Below are positions 35,942 through 44,713 of a DNA stretch of 64,000 bases, piece after piece; the first letter of the stretch is position 1, and the number at the start of each line of letters is the position of its first letter. Location: NCBI RefSeq assembly GCF_001282625.1, contig NZ_CTEJ01000002.1, positions 374,501 through 438,500 of the forward strand. The letters are read 5' to 3'. Origin of the DNA: Lascolabacillus massiliensis (GTDB lineage: Bacteria; Bacteroidota; Bacteroidia; Bacteroidales; Dysgonomonadaceae). The position numbers and the translations under genes are program-made. The notes below the pieces were generated by a model that made no database searches, was not told the origin of the DNA, and saw nothing but the letters and a program-made list of their open reading frames with translations.

Positions 35942-37141
35942 TCAACGGTTAAATCTGTAATAATACAACAGAGGATCATACTCCCCCGCAAGAATTTTAA
36001 GAACCAGATTCATCCCCTGAACAGAGAAAGTGATACCATTACCACCCAGTCCCAGTACAAAAATTGCATTTTTAAAATCAGGATGCTCACCAATGTAAGG
36101 CAAACCATCTTTAGTTGTACCAAAAGCACCCGTCCAATTATAATCCTCCTTAAAATAGATAGTCGGGAACAACCTCCTCAATTTCTCCTGAAGCCTCACT
36201 GCTTTCCGGTCCTTTATCTTATCACGAATCTCACCATTTCTGAAAGGCACATCCTCACCACCCACCAGCAGTCGCCTGTCATCAGTAGTACGCATATAAA
36301 TATATGGCAAATCGGTATCCCAGATCAATATATCCTTCAACTCATCATATAGGTTAATATTCTGCTCGCTCACACAGGCGAAAGTACTAATTATATTTGC
36401 ATATCTTTTTTTGAACATCCTGAATGTTTCAAAGCCAGTACAGAAAACAACCCGTTTGCACACCACTTTATAACCCTCTTCAGTAATTATTGTAACAGGA
36501 GAACCATAGTTTATTTTCTTGATCGATGTATGATCAAACACACGCAATCCCCTTTCGCTATTTTTACGAAACAGTTCATGAGCAAACATAAACGCATCTA
36601 TCGATGCACCCTCTTCAGAAAGGATTCCGGGAAAAGACTCCATCTTATAATTTCTCTTTATAGTATCAGGGGAAAGCCATTCAACATTCAGTCCATACTT
36701 CTTCCGATACTCATACTCACTCTCCAGATCCTTTACAGCCTCCTTACTATGAGCAACCTGCAAAGATCTCTTCATTTCGAAACCGGCATCAAGATTTTCG
36801 GTTTTAACTAAATCATTCAGAATATTTATTGAATCAATACCGGCATTGTAACATGAAACCGCCCCTTCGGGTCCAATCATCTCCGCCAATTTAACCATCG
36901 GTGTATCAATCTCATACTGCAGCATAGAGGTAGTAGCAGCAGTACTCCCCGTACCAATATCACGCTTGTCGATAACCACCGTATCATACCCCGCTTTCAG
37001 CAAGGCGTGACTGATAAGCGATCCGGTGATACCACCACCGATAACAGCAATATCGCAATTAATATCACTTTCCAACGAAGGATAACTCTTCAATATCCCG
37101 TTTTTTAATAACCAAAAAGCTTCAGGTGTACGCAGTTTCAT
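35942..37141 (-). CDS. FAD-dependent oxidoreductase of the DadA/DAO family
   Basis: The 399-residue protein has the dinucleotide-binding motif IAVIGGGITGSLISHALLKA (about 31-50) followed by the second-strand VVIDKRDIGTGSTAATTSML and a C-terminal FAD contact region (TKDGLPYIGEHPDFKNAIFV, LGLGGNGITFSVQGMNLV). This is the D-amino-acid oxidase/glycine oxidase fold; substrates of the family are amines and amino acids. There is no Rieske domain. It is monocistronic and has no obvious partner here; the 218 bases to the divergent amylase gene hold no clear consensus promoter. Confidence 0.85.
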   Translation of the reverse strand: MKLRTPEAFWLLKNGILKSYPSLESDINCDIAVIGGGITGSLISHALLKAGYDTVVIDKRDIGTGSTAATTSMLQYEIDTPMVKLAEMIGPEGAVSCYNAGIDSINILNDLVKTENLDAGFEMKRSLQVAHSKEAVKDLESEYEYRKKYGLNVEWLSPDTIKRNYKMESFPGILSEEGASIDAFMFAHELFRKNSERGLRVFDHTSIKKINYGSPVTIITEEGYKVVCKRVVFCTGFETFRMFKKRYANIISTFACVSEQNINLYDELKDILIWDTDLPYIYMRTTDDRRLLVGGEDVPFRNGEIRDKIKDRKAVRLQEKLRRLFPTIYFKEDYNWTGAFGTTKDGLPYIGEHPDFKNAIFVLGLGGNGITFSVQGMNLVLKILAGEYDPLLYYYRFNR

Positions 37142-37359
37142 ATTGTCCCAATTTTATAATACTACTCTTATAACAATATTAACCGCTAATTGTATCAATC
37201 TAATTCACAACAATATATAATAATCTATAATGCAGAAGATAGATGGAAAACCAAACCTTTTAGTTGTCTGTTTTTAATAAGTCTATCAGAGTCAATTAAT
37301 TTGAAGAATCCAATAAGGGATTCAGTAATAGATAAACAATCAAACTAAAAGCAAAAAAT

Positions 37360-38817
37360 ATGCGTATAAATGGAATAATGTTTCAATACTTTGAATGGTT
37401 TCTTTCAGATGACGGAAGCTTGTGGAACAAGCTAAAAGGTGATGCGGAGCGACTCAAAGAGATAGGCATAACCGCGGTATGGATACCACCCTGTATAAAA
37501 GGAACAGGCTCCAACGATGTGGGATACGGAGCGTATGATCTTTACGACCTGGGGGAGTTTGACCAGAAAGGGACTGTACGCACAAAATATGGTACAAAAG
37601 AGGAGCTTCATCAGGCTATAGATGCCCTGCACGAGCAAGGAATAGGCGTATATGCCGATGTTGTGCTCAATCACAAAGGGGGTGGAGATGAGCTGCAGAC
37701 CTTCACCGTGGTGGAAGTTAACCCTGAAGACAGGAACGAAGTGATATCAGAACCATTTGAGATTGAATCATACACCTCCTTCACCTATCCCGGGAGAAAC
37801 GGAAAATACTCCGACTTCAAATGGAGCTGGGAACACTTCTCGGCAACGGACTATAACCACAGAGACCCAAAAGATGCAATCTATGTAATCCAAGGCGAAA
37901 ATAAAGGAGTAAACCCCGATGATAAGTCGGTCGGCCAACAATTCGGCAACTTCGACTACCTCCTCTACAACGATATCGATTTCAAACACCCCGATGTACG
38001 TGAAGAGCTGAAAAGATGGATCAGCTGGTTTATCAATGAAACAAAAGTTGACGGCTTGCGGCTTGATGCAATAAAACATATGAGCGACTGGTTCATCAGG
38101 GAGTTTATCGGTCACGTTAGAGCAGAATTTGGAGAAGAATTTTTTATTGCAGGAGAATACTCCTATTATGTAGATATGGACCTCGACCCATTCCTTGCCA
38201 ATGTAGAACATAGACTCGATCTGTACGATGTAGTACTCCACTACCACTTCAGGCAATGCAGTCTTGACGGTCCCGGCTACGACATGAGCACCATTTTAAA
38301 CGACACCATTGTGGAGAAATATCCCGAACTGGCAGTCACCTATGTAAACAACCACGACTCCCATCTTGAAGATGAAGATCTCTATGTACTGGATTGGTTC
38401 AAACCCCTGGCATACGCACTGGTCCTGCTTCGTAAAGATGGTTACCCCTGTATATTCTTTGGCGACTACTATGGAATTGAGGGACCCAATCCACGTGAAG
38501 GACAACAATGGATAATTGATCAGCTGCTCGATATAAGGCGCGATTTTGCCTATGGCGACCAGGATGATTATTTTGACCATAACAGCATAGTAGCCTGGAT
38601 ACGTCGTGGCGATGAAAACCATCCCGATGGCTGCGTAGTAGTTATGAGCAATGACGAAGCAGGCGATAAGCGAATATTTGTGGGAGATGACTATTCAGGA
38701 ACAGCATGGATTGATAAATTAGGCCATACAGAAGGAGAAATAATAATCGAAGAAGATGGTCACGCCAACTTCCCCGTTGGAGAAGGCTCCGTTTCAGTCT
38801 ATATCAGGAAAGTTTAG
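37360..38817 (+). CDS. Cytoplasmic alpha-amylase, GH13 (subfamily 5 type)
   Basis: The 485-residue protein lacks a signal peptide. The GH13 conserved regions are present: DVVLNHKGG (region I), [10 protein letters not shown] with the nucleophile Asp near residue 235, FIAGEYSYY with the acid/base Glu near 266, and NNHDS with the third Asp near 333. The start [19 protein letters not shown] is typical of the GH13_5 group that includes E. coli AmyA. It cleaves alpha-1,4-glucans inside the cell, most likely storage glycogen or imported maltodextrins. It is not part of a Sus locus and stands alone. Confidence 0.93.
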   Translation: MRINGIMFQYFEWFLSDDGSLWNKLKGDAERLKEIGITAVWIPPCIKGTGSNDVGYGAYDLYDLGEFDQKGTVRTKYGTKEELHQAIDALHEQGIGVYADVVLNHKGGGDELQTFTVVEVNPEDRNEVISEPFEIESYTSFTYPGRNGKYSDFKWSWEHFSATDYNHRDPKDAIYVIQGENKGVNPDDKSVGQQFGNFDYLLYNDIDFKHPDVREELKRWISWFINETKVDGLRLDAIKHMSDWFIREFIGHVRAEFGEEFFIAGEYSYYVDMDLDPFLANVEHRLDLYDVVLHYHFRQCSLDGPGYDMSTILNDTIVEKYPELAVTYVNNHDSHLEDEDLYVLDWFKPLAYALVLLRKDGYPCIFFGDYYGIEGPNPREGQQWIIDQLLDIRRDFAYGDQDDYFDHNSIVAWIRRGDENHPDGCVVVMSNDEAGDKRIFVGDDYSGTAWIDKLGHTEGEIIIEEDGHANFPVGEGSVSVYIRKV

Positions 38818-39055
38818 ACCGGTTGATACTATCCAGTGCCTTAATCAAATCAACACCCTTTCCCAGCACAGGAGAAAAGATATCACCCTTTTTAGCAATA
38901 CGATCCAGCGCATTGCGAATGGTGAAATCCTGAATCGACAGATCTTTTTTATCCAGCATATCCAGATCGAGCGTACTGCTCTCCGTTGCCGAGTACAGTT
39001 TTACCGGAATATTCACCAGTCCGAACCCAATAGCCCCATTCCAAATTGGTTTCAT
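38804..39055 (-). pseudogene. Stump of a Ku DNA-end-binding protein gene
   Basis: The 83-codon frame opens [20 protein letters not shown] and [19 protein letters not shown], which is the invariant start of bacterial Ku (about 260-290 residues in full). After residue 40 the similarity ends; the last part, [13 protein letters not shown], could derive from the Ku C terminus (xxVxDLMxALKxSL), implying a large internal deletion, but that second match is weak. The ring-forming core that encircles DNA is missing, so it cannot work as Ku. The frame overlaps the end of the amylase gene by 14 bases. No LigD is visible nearby. Confidence 0.65.
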
Positions 39056-39139
39056 AATTATAATATTTAGCTGCGATTAGTTATCTCATTTACAACGAAT
39101 CACGTGAACAGCCCTGACAGCCATTTTTATTCATTTTAA

Positions 39140-39173
39140 TTTGTCCACATATCGTAAATTTTTAGTATATTTG
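39140..39173 (+). promoter_or_regulatory. Candidate promoter of the unknown gene at 39271
   Basis: TTTG (39140-39143), a 22-base gap, TATATTTG (39166-39173). The leader to the ATG at 39271 is about 90 bases. Confidence 0.55.
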
Positions 39174-39270
39174 TGAAAAACCATATAATCAATAACAAGA
39201 CAAATTATTAACAGATGAAATCGGGTATTTTTCCTGGTTTGTAATACTTTTTTTATTTAAATTAATAGTT

Positions 39271-40350
39271 ATGAGAAGCAAAGAATGCCTTCAAAATGAA
39301 AAGCATACTTTTCGTTATTATGATTTAGTAAAAAAAACTATCTATGATTTGTACCCATTAAGGAGAGACAAAATTAAAACATTTGAGTATTTAAATCGCT
39401 ACCTTTATGCTGACGCCAGGTATGAGGCTGAATCAAAAAATTGTAATGGTGACATTTCAAAAGAAAATTTTGAATTAATAGATGGTGAAGTTGATCCTAA
39501 TATAGCTGCTCTGGTGCGATTAGAGATACTGAACACAATTTTACTTGATGACACTTTTATTTTTGCATACAATTACTTAGTGCATGGAGATAATACATAC
39601 ACCAACTATCCAAAGTTAAAAGGGTATAGTCCAAAAGTAGTTGATGAAAACACATTAAACAATATAAATAAATTAATTTGCAGTTATAAGGAAGATTACC
39701 CAAAAAACAAACTATGTATGTTTCTGACAGACATAGATAATAAAAACTACCATGATAAAAGTAACTATAAACTGAGCAAAGACTACAATTGGTGGCTTAA
39801 AGCATTTAACATGGCATACGAGATTTTTGATAAGATAAGAGTAAACTCAAGTAATGTTAATGAAGCATTAATTACAGTTGAAGATATTAATACCGGTGAT
39901 GATGCTCTGGACTTAACTGTAAAGGAGATAATTTGTTATTTGTCTGACAGGTACAATTTTGATATAGCAAAAGAACAACGAGTTATGCTAAGTCTGCTTT
40001 CAGATTTTATAGAAGATAAATATATAAAGCAGCTTAAAGAGGCGGATTTAGTATCAGAAAGGGATGAAACCACAACCTTTGGTGCATTAACCTGTTCTCA
40101 ACAGACAAAAGCAATTGTTTTAATACTGAAGGAATTAGGTGTAAATTTTAATAATACAGCCAAGATTTTTATAGCGAGAGTAATTAAAGTTATCACTGGC
40201 AGAAATCTTCAAAATATCAGGATAAGAATGGAGATCAATTATAAGGATGAAAAAGATATAAAGGATCTGGAAGTAGTGGCAGATTTTTTTAAAGAGTTAT
40301 TACCTTCTTTATCAAAGAAAATAAAGGAAAACATCAAACTATATTCATAA
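39271..40350 (+). CDS. Unknown 359-residue protein at the left border of the phage-like element
   Basis: I do not recognise this protein. It has no signal peptide or membrane segment, is rich in Lys, Asn and Asp, and is predicted mostly helical. Some visible blocks are FRYYDLVKKTIYDLYPLRRD near the start, LTVKEIICYLSDRYNFDIAK in the middle, and AIVLILKELGVNFNNTAKIF, IARVIKVITGRNLQNIRIRM near the end. The last block has the feel of RteC-type proteins of Bacteroides mobile elements, but the match is too weak to use as a name. A strong terminator follows 40 bases after the stop, so it is a separate unit from the replication genes beyond. Confidence 0.7.
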   Translation: MRSKECLQNEKHTFRYYDLVKKTIYDLYPLRRDKIKTFEYLNRYLYADARYEAESKNCNGDISKENFELIDGEVDPNIAALVRLEILNTILLDDTFIFAYNYLVHGDNTYTNYPKLKGYSPKVVDENTLNNINKLICSYKEDYPKNKLCMFLTDIDNKNYHDKSNYKLSKDYNWWLKAFNMAYEIFDKIRVNSSNVNEALITVEDINTGDDALDLTVKEIICYLSDRYNFDIAKEQRVMLSLLSDFIEDKYIKQLKEADLVSERDETTTFGALTCSQQTKAIVLILKELGVNFNNTAKIFIARVIKVITGRNLQNIRIRMEINYKDEKDIKDLEVVADFFKELLPSLSKKIKENIKLYS

Positions 40351-40389
40351 TTGCGTTTTTCATAGATAAATCAGTCTTAACATTTGACT

Positions 40390-40439
40390 ACCACCTGTTT
40401 TTCTCTTATATCACAATGAGAAATTCAGGTGGTTTTTTG
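40390..40439 (+). terminator. Rho-independent terminator
   Basis: ACCACCTG (40390-40397) pairs with CAGGTGGT (40426-40433); CTC and GAG inside extend the structure; TTTTTT follows. Confidence 0.85.
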
Positions 40440-40486
40440 ATCAACCACCAGTCGGAAAACTGTTAACAATCTATAAATAGTCGTAT

Positions 40487-40543
40487 TTGTAGTAACCTTG
40501 TAGTAACCTAAGCTGAAAATTTGTAGTAACCTAAATTTTCAGC
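40487..40543. repeat. Three iteron-like 12-base repeats, one held in the loop of a perfect hairpin
   Basis: TTGTAGTAACCT occurs at 40487-40498, 40498-40509 and 40521-40532, i.e. spaced by 11 and 23 bases (one and two helical turns). The third copy is enclosed by an 11-base perfect inverted repeat, GCTGAAAATTT (40512-40522) and AAATTTTCAGC (40533-40543). The right arm abuts the promoter of the HTH/helicase operon. This may be an origin or an operator for the HTH protein. Confidence 0.75.
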
Positions 40544-40568
40544 ATGCCTCTTTTCACACTTATATTTG
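40537..40568 (+). promoter_or_regulatory. Promoter of the HTH/helicase operon
   Basis: TATATTTG (40561-40568) is a perfect -7 box; TTTC at 40537-40540, 20 bases upstream, is a near match to TTTG. ATGCC and GGCAT words flank the -7 region symmetrically. The leader is about 30 bases. Confidence 0.6.
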
Positions 40569-40604
40569 TAGGCATTCAAATTTTCGAATCTAAATTTAAA
40601 TAAC

Positions 40605-40817
40605 ATGAAAGAAAAAGATTATTTGGAATGGCCTGACTGGGCAGATGCTGATGAGGTATCAAAAAAACTGAAGATTACACAAAGAACACTTCAAAGATGG
40701 CGCCTGAATGGGGTGATTCCATATTCAAGGGTGAAAGGCAGATGCTACTATCGCAAGTCGGACATCATAGCACTTCTCAAGAGCAACTACAATAAAAAGA
40801 AAGGAGATCCCAAATGA
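40605..40817 (+). CDS. MerR/excisionase-type helix-turn-helix protein
   Basis: The 70-residue protein has one winged helix-turn-helix: DADEVSKKLKITQRTLQRWR, then NGVIPYSRVKGRCYYRKSDI. Such small proteins stand at the start of replication or mobilisation modules in Bacteroidota elements and act as excisionase or operon repressor. The iteron repeats directly upstream are its likely binding sites. Its stop overlaps the start of the helicase gene (ATGA), so they are co-translated. Confidence 0.85.
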   Translation: MKEKDYLEWPDWADADEVSKKLKITQRTLQRWRLNGVIPYSRVKGRCYYRKSDIIALLKSNYNKKKGDPK

Positions 40818-42304
40818 GCGACAGTGTAAAAAAGGATATGGTGGATCTTCTGGATCAGGAGTTGAACAGATTCAAGAAAACAACGGATGGGAAAAAGGTT
40901 AAACCGAGATGTGAGGTAAAACTTAAACATTCCGAGATTCCGGAGTATATCTACAAAAAGCTCGAAGTAGTGGATTTCAAGAGTGAGGCCGATTTTGGTA
41001 AAGATGATAAAAATAAGAAACCAACCCTGAGGCACTACATATATACCTGCACTGAGAAATTAATAGAGGCTATGGATAGTCTTGGACTCGGACTCTGTTA
41101 TCGGGATGGGCAGATATATGCCTTCAATGGTGAGTACTGGCGTCAAATTCCACTGCTGGCATTTCAGAATTTCATGGGAAGATCGGCAGTAAAAATGGGG
41201 GTAAACAAATTTACTGCTGAGATATATACTTTCAAAGAACAACTGGCAAAACAATTCATGTCTGCTGCTTATGTAGATAGCGTTTTAGAAAGAAGTAAGA
41301 AAGATTGCCACAAGGCATTGATCAACCTGAAGAACGGAACATTTGAGTTAAGCGATCAGGTATTGAAATTAAGGGAGCCTGACAAAGATGATTTCCTAAC
41401 CTATCAGCTCAATTTTGAATATGATGAGAAAGCTGAATGTCCGCTGTTCGAAAAGTTTCTCAATAGAGTACTACCAGATAAAACACTTCAGATGATTCTT
41501 GCAGAGTATATTGGTTATATATTTATCAAGTCTGAATATTTGAAACTTGAAAAAGTGCTTCTGCTACACGGATCAGGAGCTAATGGCAAATCCGTTTTCT
41601 TTGAGATTATCTATGCTTTATTGGGTGGCAAGGAAAACGTTTGCAACTTCTCTCTGGAAAATCTCACAAGTGCAAGTGGATATCATCGTGCAATGCTTGG
41701 AGGAAAACTACTGAACTATGCAACTGAGATAAGTAGCAAGATTAATGAGTCGATTTTCAAACAACTTGCTTCGGGAGAACCAGTTGAAGCAAGAATGCCA
41801 TATGGTGATCCATTTATACTAACTAACTATGGCAAGATGATTTTCAACTGCAATTATCTGCCTAAAACAAAAGATTATTCCGAAGCATTTTATAGAAGAT
41901 TTATTATTATACCATTTGATGTTACAATACCAAAAGAGGAGCAGGACAAACAACTTGCAAACAAGATAATCAAAAACGAACTGCCAGGGGTTTTCAGTTG
42001 GGTTCTTGAAGGATTTAAAAGACTGGTGACACAAAAAGAGTTTACAGAAAGCTGGAAGACTGATGCAATTACAAATGAATATATGAAGGAGGTTGATTCT
42101 GTCACGTTATTCCTTAGAGAATCCGGCTTTACTGAATCTACTGTAGATTTTATTACTATCAGTGAACTTTATGAGCATTATCATATATTTTGTGTAACGA
42201 ATAAACTATATATATTGACAAAACGAATGTTTACTTCCAATTTAAGAAAATCAGGAATTAAGATAGTCCGTAAGAGTCATGCATTGGTAGCATATTTAGA
42301 ATGA
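40814..42304 (+). CDS. D5/P4-type superfamily 3 replicative helicase
   Basis: The 496-residue protein has a D5-N-like region at about 170-250 (NGTFELSDQVLKLREPDKDD) and an SF3 helicase core: Walker A GSGANGKS at about 255-262, Walker B-like region LGGKLLNYATEISSKI, and sensor-type MIFNCNYLPKTKDYSEAFYRRFIII. This is the C-terminal half of P4-alpha-like primase-helicases. The N-terminal primase domain typical of phage P4 is missing; a separate DUF6371 protein with zinc ribbon and Toprim-like motif is encoded 196 bases downstream and may supply it. It probably unwinds the origin of a small phage-like or satellite element. Confidence 0.9.
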   Translation: MSDSVKKDMVDLLDQELNRFKKTTDGKKVKPRCEVKLKHSEIPEYIYKKLEVVDFKSEADFGKDDKNKKPTLRHYIYTCTEKLIEAMDSLGLGLCYRDGQIYAFNGEYWRQIPLLAFQNFMGRSAVKMGVNKFTAEIYTFKEQLAKQFMSAAYVDSVLERSKKDCHKALINLKNGTFELSDQVLKLREPDKDDFLTYQLNFEYDEKAECPLFEKFLNRVLPDKTLQMILAEYIGYIFIKSEYLKLEKVLLLHGSGANGKSVFFEIIYALLGGKENVCNFSLENLTSASGYHRAMLGGKLLNYATEISSKINESIFKQLASGEPVEARMPYGDPFILTNYGKMIFNCNYLPKTKDYSEAFYRRFIIIPFDVTIPKEEQDKQLANKIIKNELPGVFSWVLEGFKRLVTQKEFTESWKTDAITNEYMKEVDSVTLFLRESGFTESTVDFITISELYEHYHIFCVTNKLYILTKRMFTSNLRKSGIKIVRKSHALVAYLE

Positions 42305-42499
42305 ATGAATGAATGAACAAAATGAACGAAAAAATCAAACATTATTTTATTGACATCCCTATTTATTCACAAGCTGAATATATATGTTATAATATCTCGT
42401 TCATTTCATTCATTTCGTTCATAAAAAGAAAGAAAGAAAGAAAGAAAGAAAGAAAAATAGGTATTAAGAATATAATGAGTACTAAAAAACTTTGATAAT
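42305..42499. repeat. Simple-sequence repeats and hairpin between helicase and DUF6371 genes
   Basis: The gap opens with a GAAT run (GAATGAATGAATGAATGAAC) and AAATGAACGA (42320-42329), which pairs perfectly with TCGTTCATTT (42397-42406). It then carries seven AAAG units at 42425-42452 just before the next gene. Short tetranucleotide runs change length by slippage, so spacing to the next gene could vary between cells. Confidence 0.65.
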
Positions 42500-43561
42500 A
42501 TGAAAATATCTAATTTACCATATTTGGAACCATATACAACCAGAGATAGCAGACACCGTTGTCCACGCTGCAACCATGCAAGAACTTTCACTTTTTATAT
42601 TGATCCTGAAACGGGGAAGCCGATTCACAGGACAGTGGGCCGATGCGATCGTGAAATCAAGTGTGGATATCACTACACTCCCAGGGAGTATTACAGGGAT
42701 AATCTTCCTCTATGTGGAGATCTGTTTGATGGTAACCAGTCAAAGGGAAACGGAGAACAAATCAGTGGAAATGGAAAACAAATCAGTAGAAATGGGAAGT
42801 TTAGTGATAAAACTGTTGTGACCGGAGACCTGTTTGGAGTGAACAGTAATCAATCAGGGATGAACAACAATCAATCAGAAACAATCGATTATATAAAAAT
42901 TCTTGATGAAAAGATCGACTGTATCTCACACAGATACGTGATATGCTCAAAATCGAGCGACTCAAACTTTGTATCTTTTCTTTATGATCACTTCCCCGGC
43001 GAAAGGATTGAAGAGGCGATCGACAGATATGCCCTGGGGGCAACCCGAAACAGAAGGGTGATATTCTGGCAGATTGATAATGATGACAATGTTCGTACCG
43101 GCAAGATTATGCAGTACAACCCACTGACCGGCAAGCGTGTCAGAAATGAAAGAGGCGGTATAAACTGGGTGCATAATATCTTGAAAAAGAGGAGCTATGT
43201 GTTTCAGAATTACAATCTTTGCCAGTGCTATTTTGGAGAGCATCTGCTGAAGCTTTATCCCAACAAGCCTGTAGCAATCGTTGAAGCAGAGAAAACAGCT
43301 GTAATAGGCAGTATTCACACGCCCGACTTCATCTGGCTTGCTGCAGGAAACCTGAATGGTCTTAATGTACCTAAATCAAGAGTTTTAAGGGACAGAAACG
43401 TAATGCTCTTCCCCGATGCCGGATGCTATGAAAAATGGGCAGAAAAGATTAAAAGAATCAGTCGCGAAGTCAACTGCACAATGGAAGTCTCCGATGTTGT
43501 GGAAAAACATGCAACAGAAGAGCAACTGATTAACGGTTACGATTTGCCGATTATGTTATAG
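42500..43561 (+). CDS. DUF6371-type protein with zinc ribbon and Toprim-like region (primase-like)
   Basis: The 353-residue protein starts with a zinc-ribbon-like region, HRCPRCNHARTFTFYI and GRCDREIKCGYHYTPREYY (Cys residues at about 17, 20, 48 and 54), followed by a low-complexity linker at about 83-130 that repeats NGxQIS and NNQS words. The C-terminal half has AIVEAEKTAVIGSI and IWLAAGNLNGLN, which resemble the Toprim Glu and following strand of DnaG-type primases. It is probably the primase or template-recognition partner of the D5/P4-type helicase. The family is named only as DUF6371; primase activity is inferred. Confidence 0.75.
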   Translation: MKISNLPYLEPYTTRDSRHRCPRCNHARTFTFYIDPETGKPIHRTVGRCDREIKCGYHYTPREYYRDNLPLCGDLFDGNQSKGNGEQISGNGKQISRNGKFSDKTVVTGDLFGVNSNQSGMNNNQSETIDYIKILDEKIDCISHRYVICSKSSDSNFVSFLYDHFPGERIEEAIDRYALGATRNRRVIFWQIDNDDNVRTGKIMQYNPLTGKRVRNERGGINWVHNILKKRSYVFQNYNLCQCYFGEHLLKLYPNKPVAIVEAEKTAVIGSIHTPDFIWLAAGNLNGLNVPKSRVLRDRNVMLFPDAGCYEKWAEKIKRISREVNCTMEVSDVVEKHATEEQLINGYDLPIML

Positions 43562-43566
43562 AGAAG

Positions 43567-43767
43567 TTGAAAGGTGATGGTGAGAATGAAAAAGGTGAAT
43601 GTGACTCAAATGAAAGTGATTCAAATGAACCTGCAGGTGAGGAAACAGGCCCTACAAACAATATCAAATTACCCTCTCGTGAACCAAGTCCGGCCCTGCA
43701 AAAAATGATTGATAAGAACCCTTCGCTTACTACTTTGATTGATAAGTTTGGGTTAGTGGAGGTGTAG
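43567..43767 (+). CDS. Small acidic protein after the DUF6371 gene (uncertain)
   Basis: A 66-codon frame begins at TTG 43567, six bases after the DUF6371 stop. The first half is acidic and repetitive (ECDSNESDSNEPAGEETGP) and the second half is ordered-looking: PSPALQKMIDKNPSLTTLID, KFGLVEV. Short proteins with a C-terminal tail of this sort often follow primase-like genes in Bacteroidota elements. The non-ATG start and short length make it doubtful, but no other use of this stretch is visible. Confidence 0.45.
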   Translation: MKGDGENEKGECDSNESDSNEPAGEETGPTNNIKLPSREPSPALQKMIDKNPSLTTLIDKFGLVEV

Positions 43768-43800
43768 AAACAGATTGTAGCGCATAGCGGAATCGAACTT

Positions 43801-43836
43801 TTTATATACTGTTTGAGCGAAGCGAGTTTATATAAA
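43801..43836. repeat. Conserved-loop hairpin, copy A
   Basis: Stem TTTATATA (43801-43808) and TATATAAA (43829-43836); loop CTGTTTGAGCGAAGCGAGTT. The loop contains GCGAAGC, itself able to form a mini-hairpin. It lies between the DUF6371 and DUF6266 genes; the remaining bases of this gap show no gene. Confidence 0.75.
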
Positions 43837-43991
43837 CGACAAATCATACCAAATCAATACCAATCACCGACATTTCGCGACATTCTGACCGATATTTTTT
43901 TACCTCTTTTAAATTGCTGAACTTCGCTTCCGGATTAGAAAAATGGCCATTCGAGATCCTTAAGTTTAACATTTTAAAAATTACAAAAACA

Positions 43992-44633
43992 ATGGGTAGA
44001 ATTAAAAAAGGTATTCTCGGAGGATTCTCCGGAAAAGTGGGCTCCGTAGTTGGAGCAAGCTGGAAGAGTATCGACTATATCAGAAGTCTTCCGGCAAGCG
44101 TTAGAAATCCAAGGACACCGGCTCAGGTGAACCAGAGGAGTAAGTTTGCAACAGTTATTAAATTCCTTACCAAGTTCACACCAATCTTAAATATTGGTTT
44201 CAGGAACTTTGCAAATAATCAGACCGCAATCAATGCTGCGATGTCATATCATATTCATAATGCAGTTATCGGCCAGGATGGAGAATATGAGATAGATTAT
44301 GAAAAGGTGATGATCTCAAGAGGTCCTCTTTACAAACCACTATTGTGTGAGGCGATGATTGATAATGGCGAGATTGCAATTGGCTGGGATCCGAAGCCTC
44401 TGGCCAACGGTTCTTCAGATGACTACGCAATAGTACTGCTTTACAACAAAACCAAAGATGAAGTAATTGTGGATGTTAATGGGGAAACCAGATCAAGAGG
44501 TTATACCGGAGTTGATTTCCATGATCACTGGCTGGGCGATGAGCTTGAAGTCTATATTGGCTTCGTTTCAGATGATGGCAAGCTGATATCTGACAGCATG
44601 TATATGGGTTGCTTTAAGTTACCTGATGCATAA
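43992..44633 (+). CDS. DUF6266-type protein, copy 2
   Basis: The frame is open from 43914, but ATG 43992 gives the usual family start MGRIKKGILGGFSGKVGSVV. Next comes GASWKSIDYIRS and PRTPAQVNQRSKFATVIKFL, the hallmark of DUF6266; the C-terminal part is beta-rich (EIAIGWDPKPLANGSSDDYA). The length is 213 residues. It shares the N-terminal pattern with copy 1 at 34642-35274 but is otherwise diverged. It lies between replication and lysis-like genes and is followed by its own terminator. A structural or accessory phage role is possible; nothing in the sequence proves it. Confidence 0.75.
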   Translation: MGRIKKGILGGFSGKVGSVVGASWKSIDYIRSLPASVRNPRTPAQVNQRSKFATVIKFLTKFTPILNIGFRNFANNQTAINAAMSYHIHNAVIGQDGEYEIDYEKVMISRGPLYKPLLCEAMIDNGEIAIGWDPKPLANGSSDDYAIVLLYNKTKDEVIVDVNGETRSRGYTGVDFHDHWLGDELEVYIGFVSDDGKLISDSMYMGCFKLPDA

Positions 44634-44663
44634 CCCTGTATTCTTATTTTTTTAATTAACTCT

Positions 44664-44699
44664 GAACCGCTCCTTTTAACCCGGGGGCGGTTCGTTTTA
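44664..44699 (+). terminator. Terminator after the DUF6266 gene
   Basis: GAACCGCTCC (44664-44673) pairs with GGGGCGGTTC (44684-44693), one wobble, followed by GTTTTAA. Confidence 0.8.
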
Positions 44700-44713
44700 A
44701 CTATGAAAATGTG

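Noticed and set aside
40487-40532. Small CRISPR-like repeat array
   Set aside because: Only three 12-base repeats, two overlapping by one base, without spacers and without cas genes.
42313-42495. 60-codon frame over the GAAT and AAAG repeats
   Set aside because: Product is dominated by repeat-coded residues (KERKKERK) and has no start signal.
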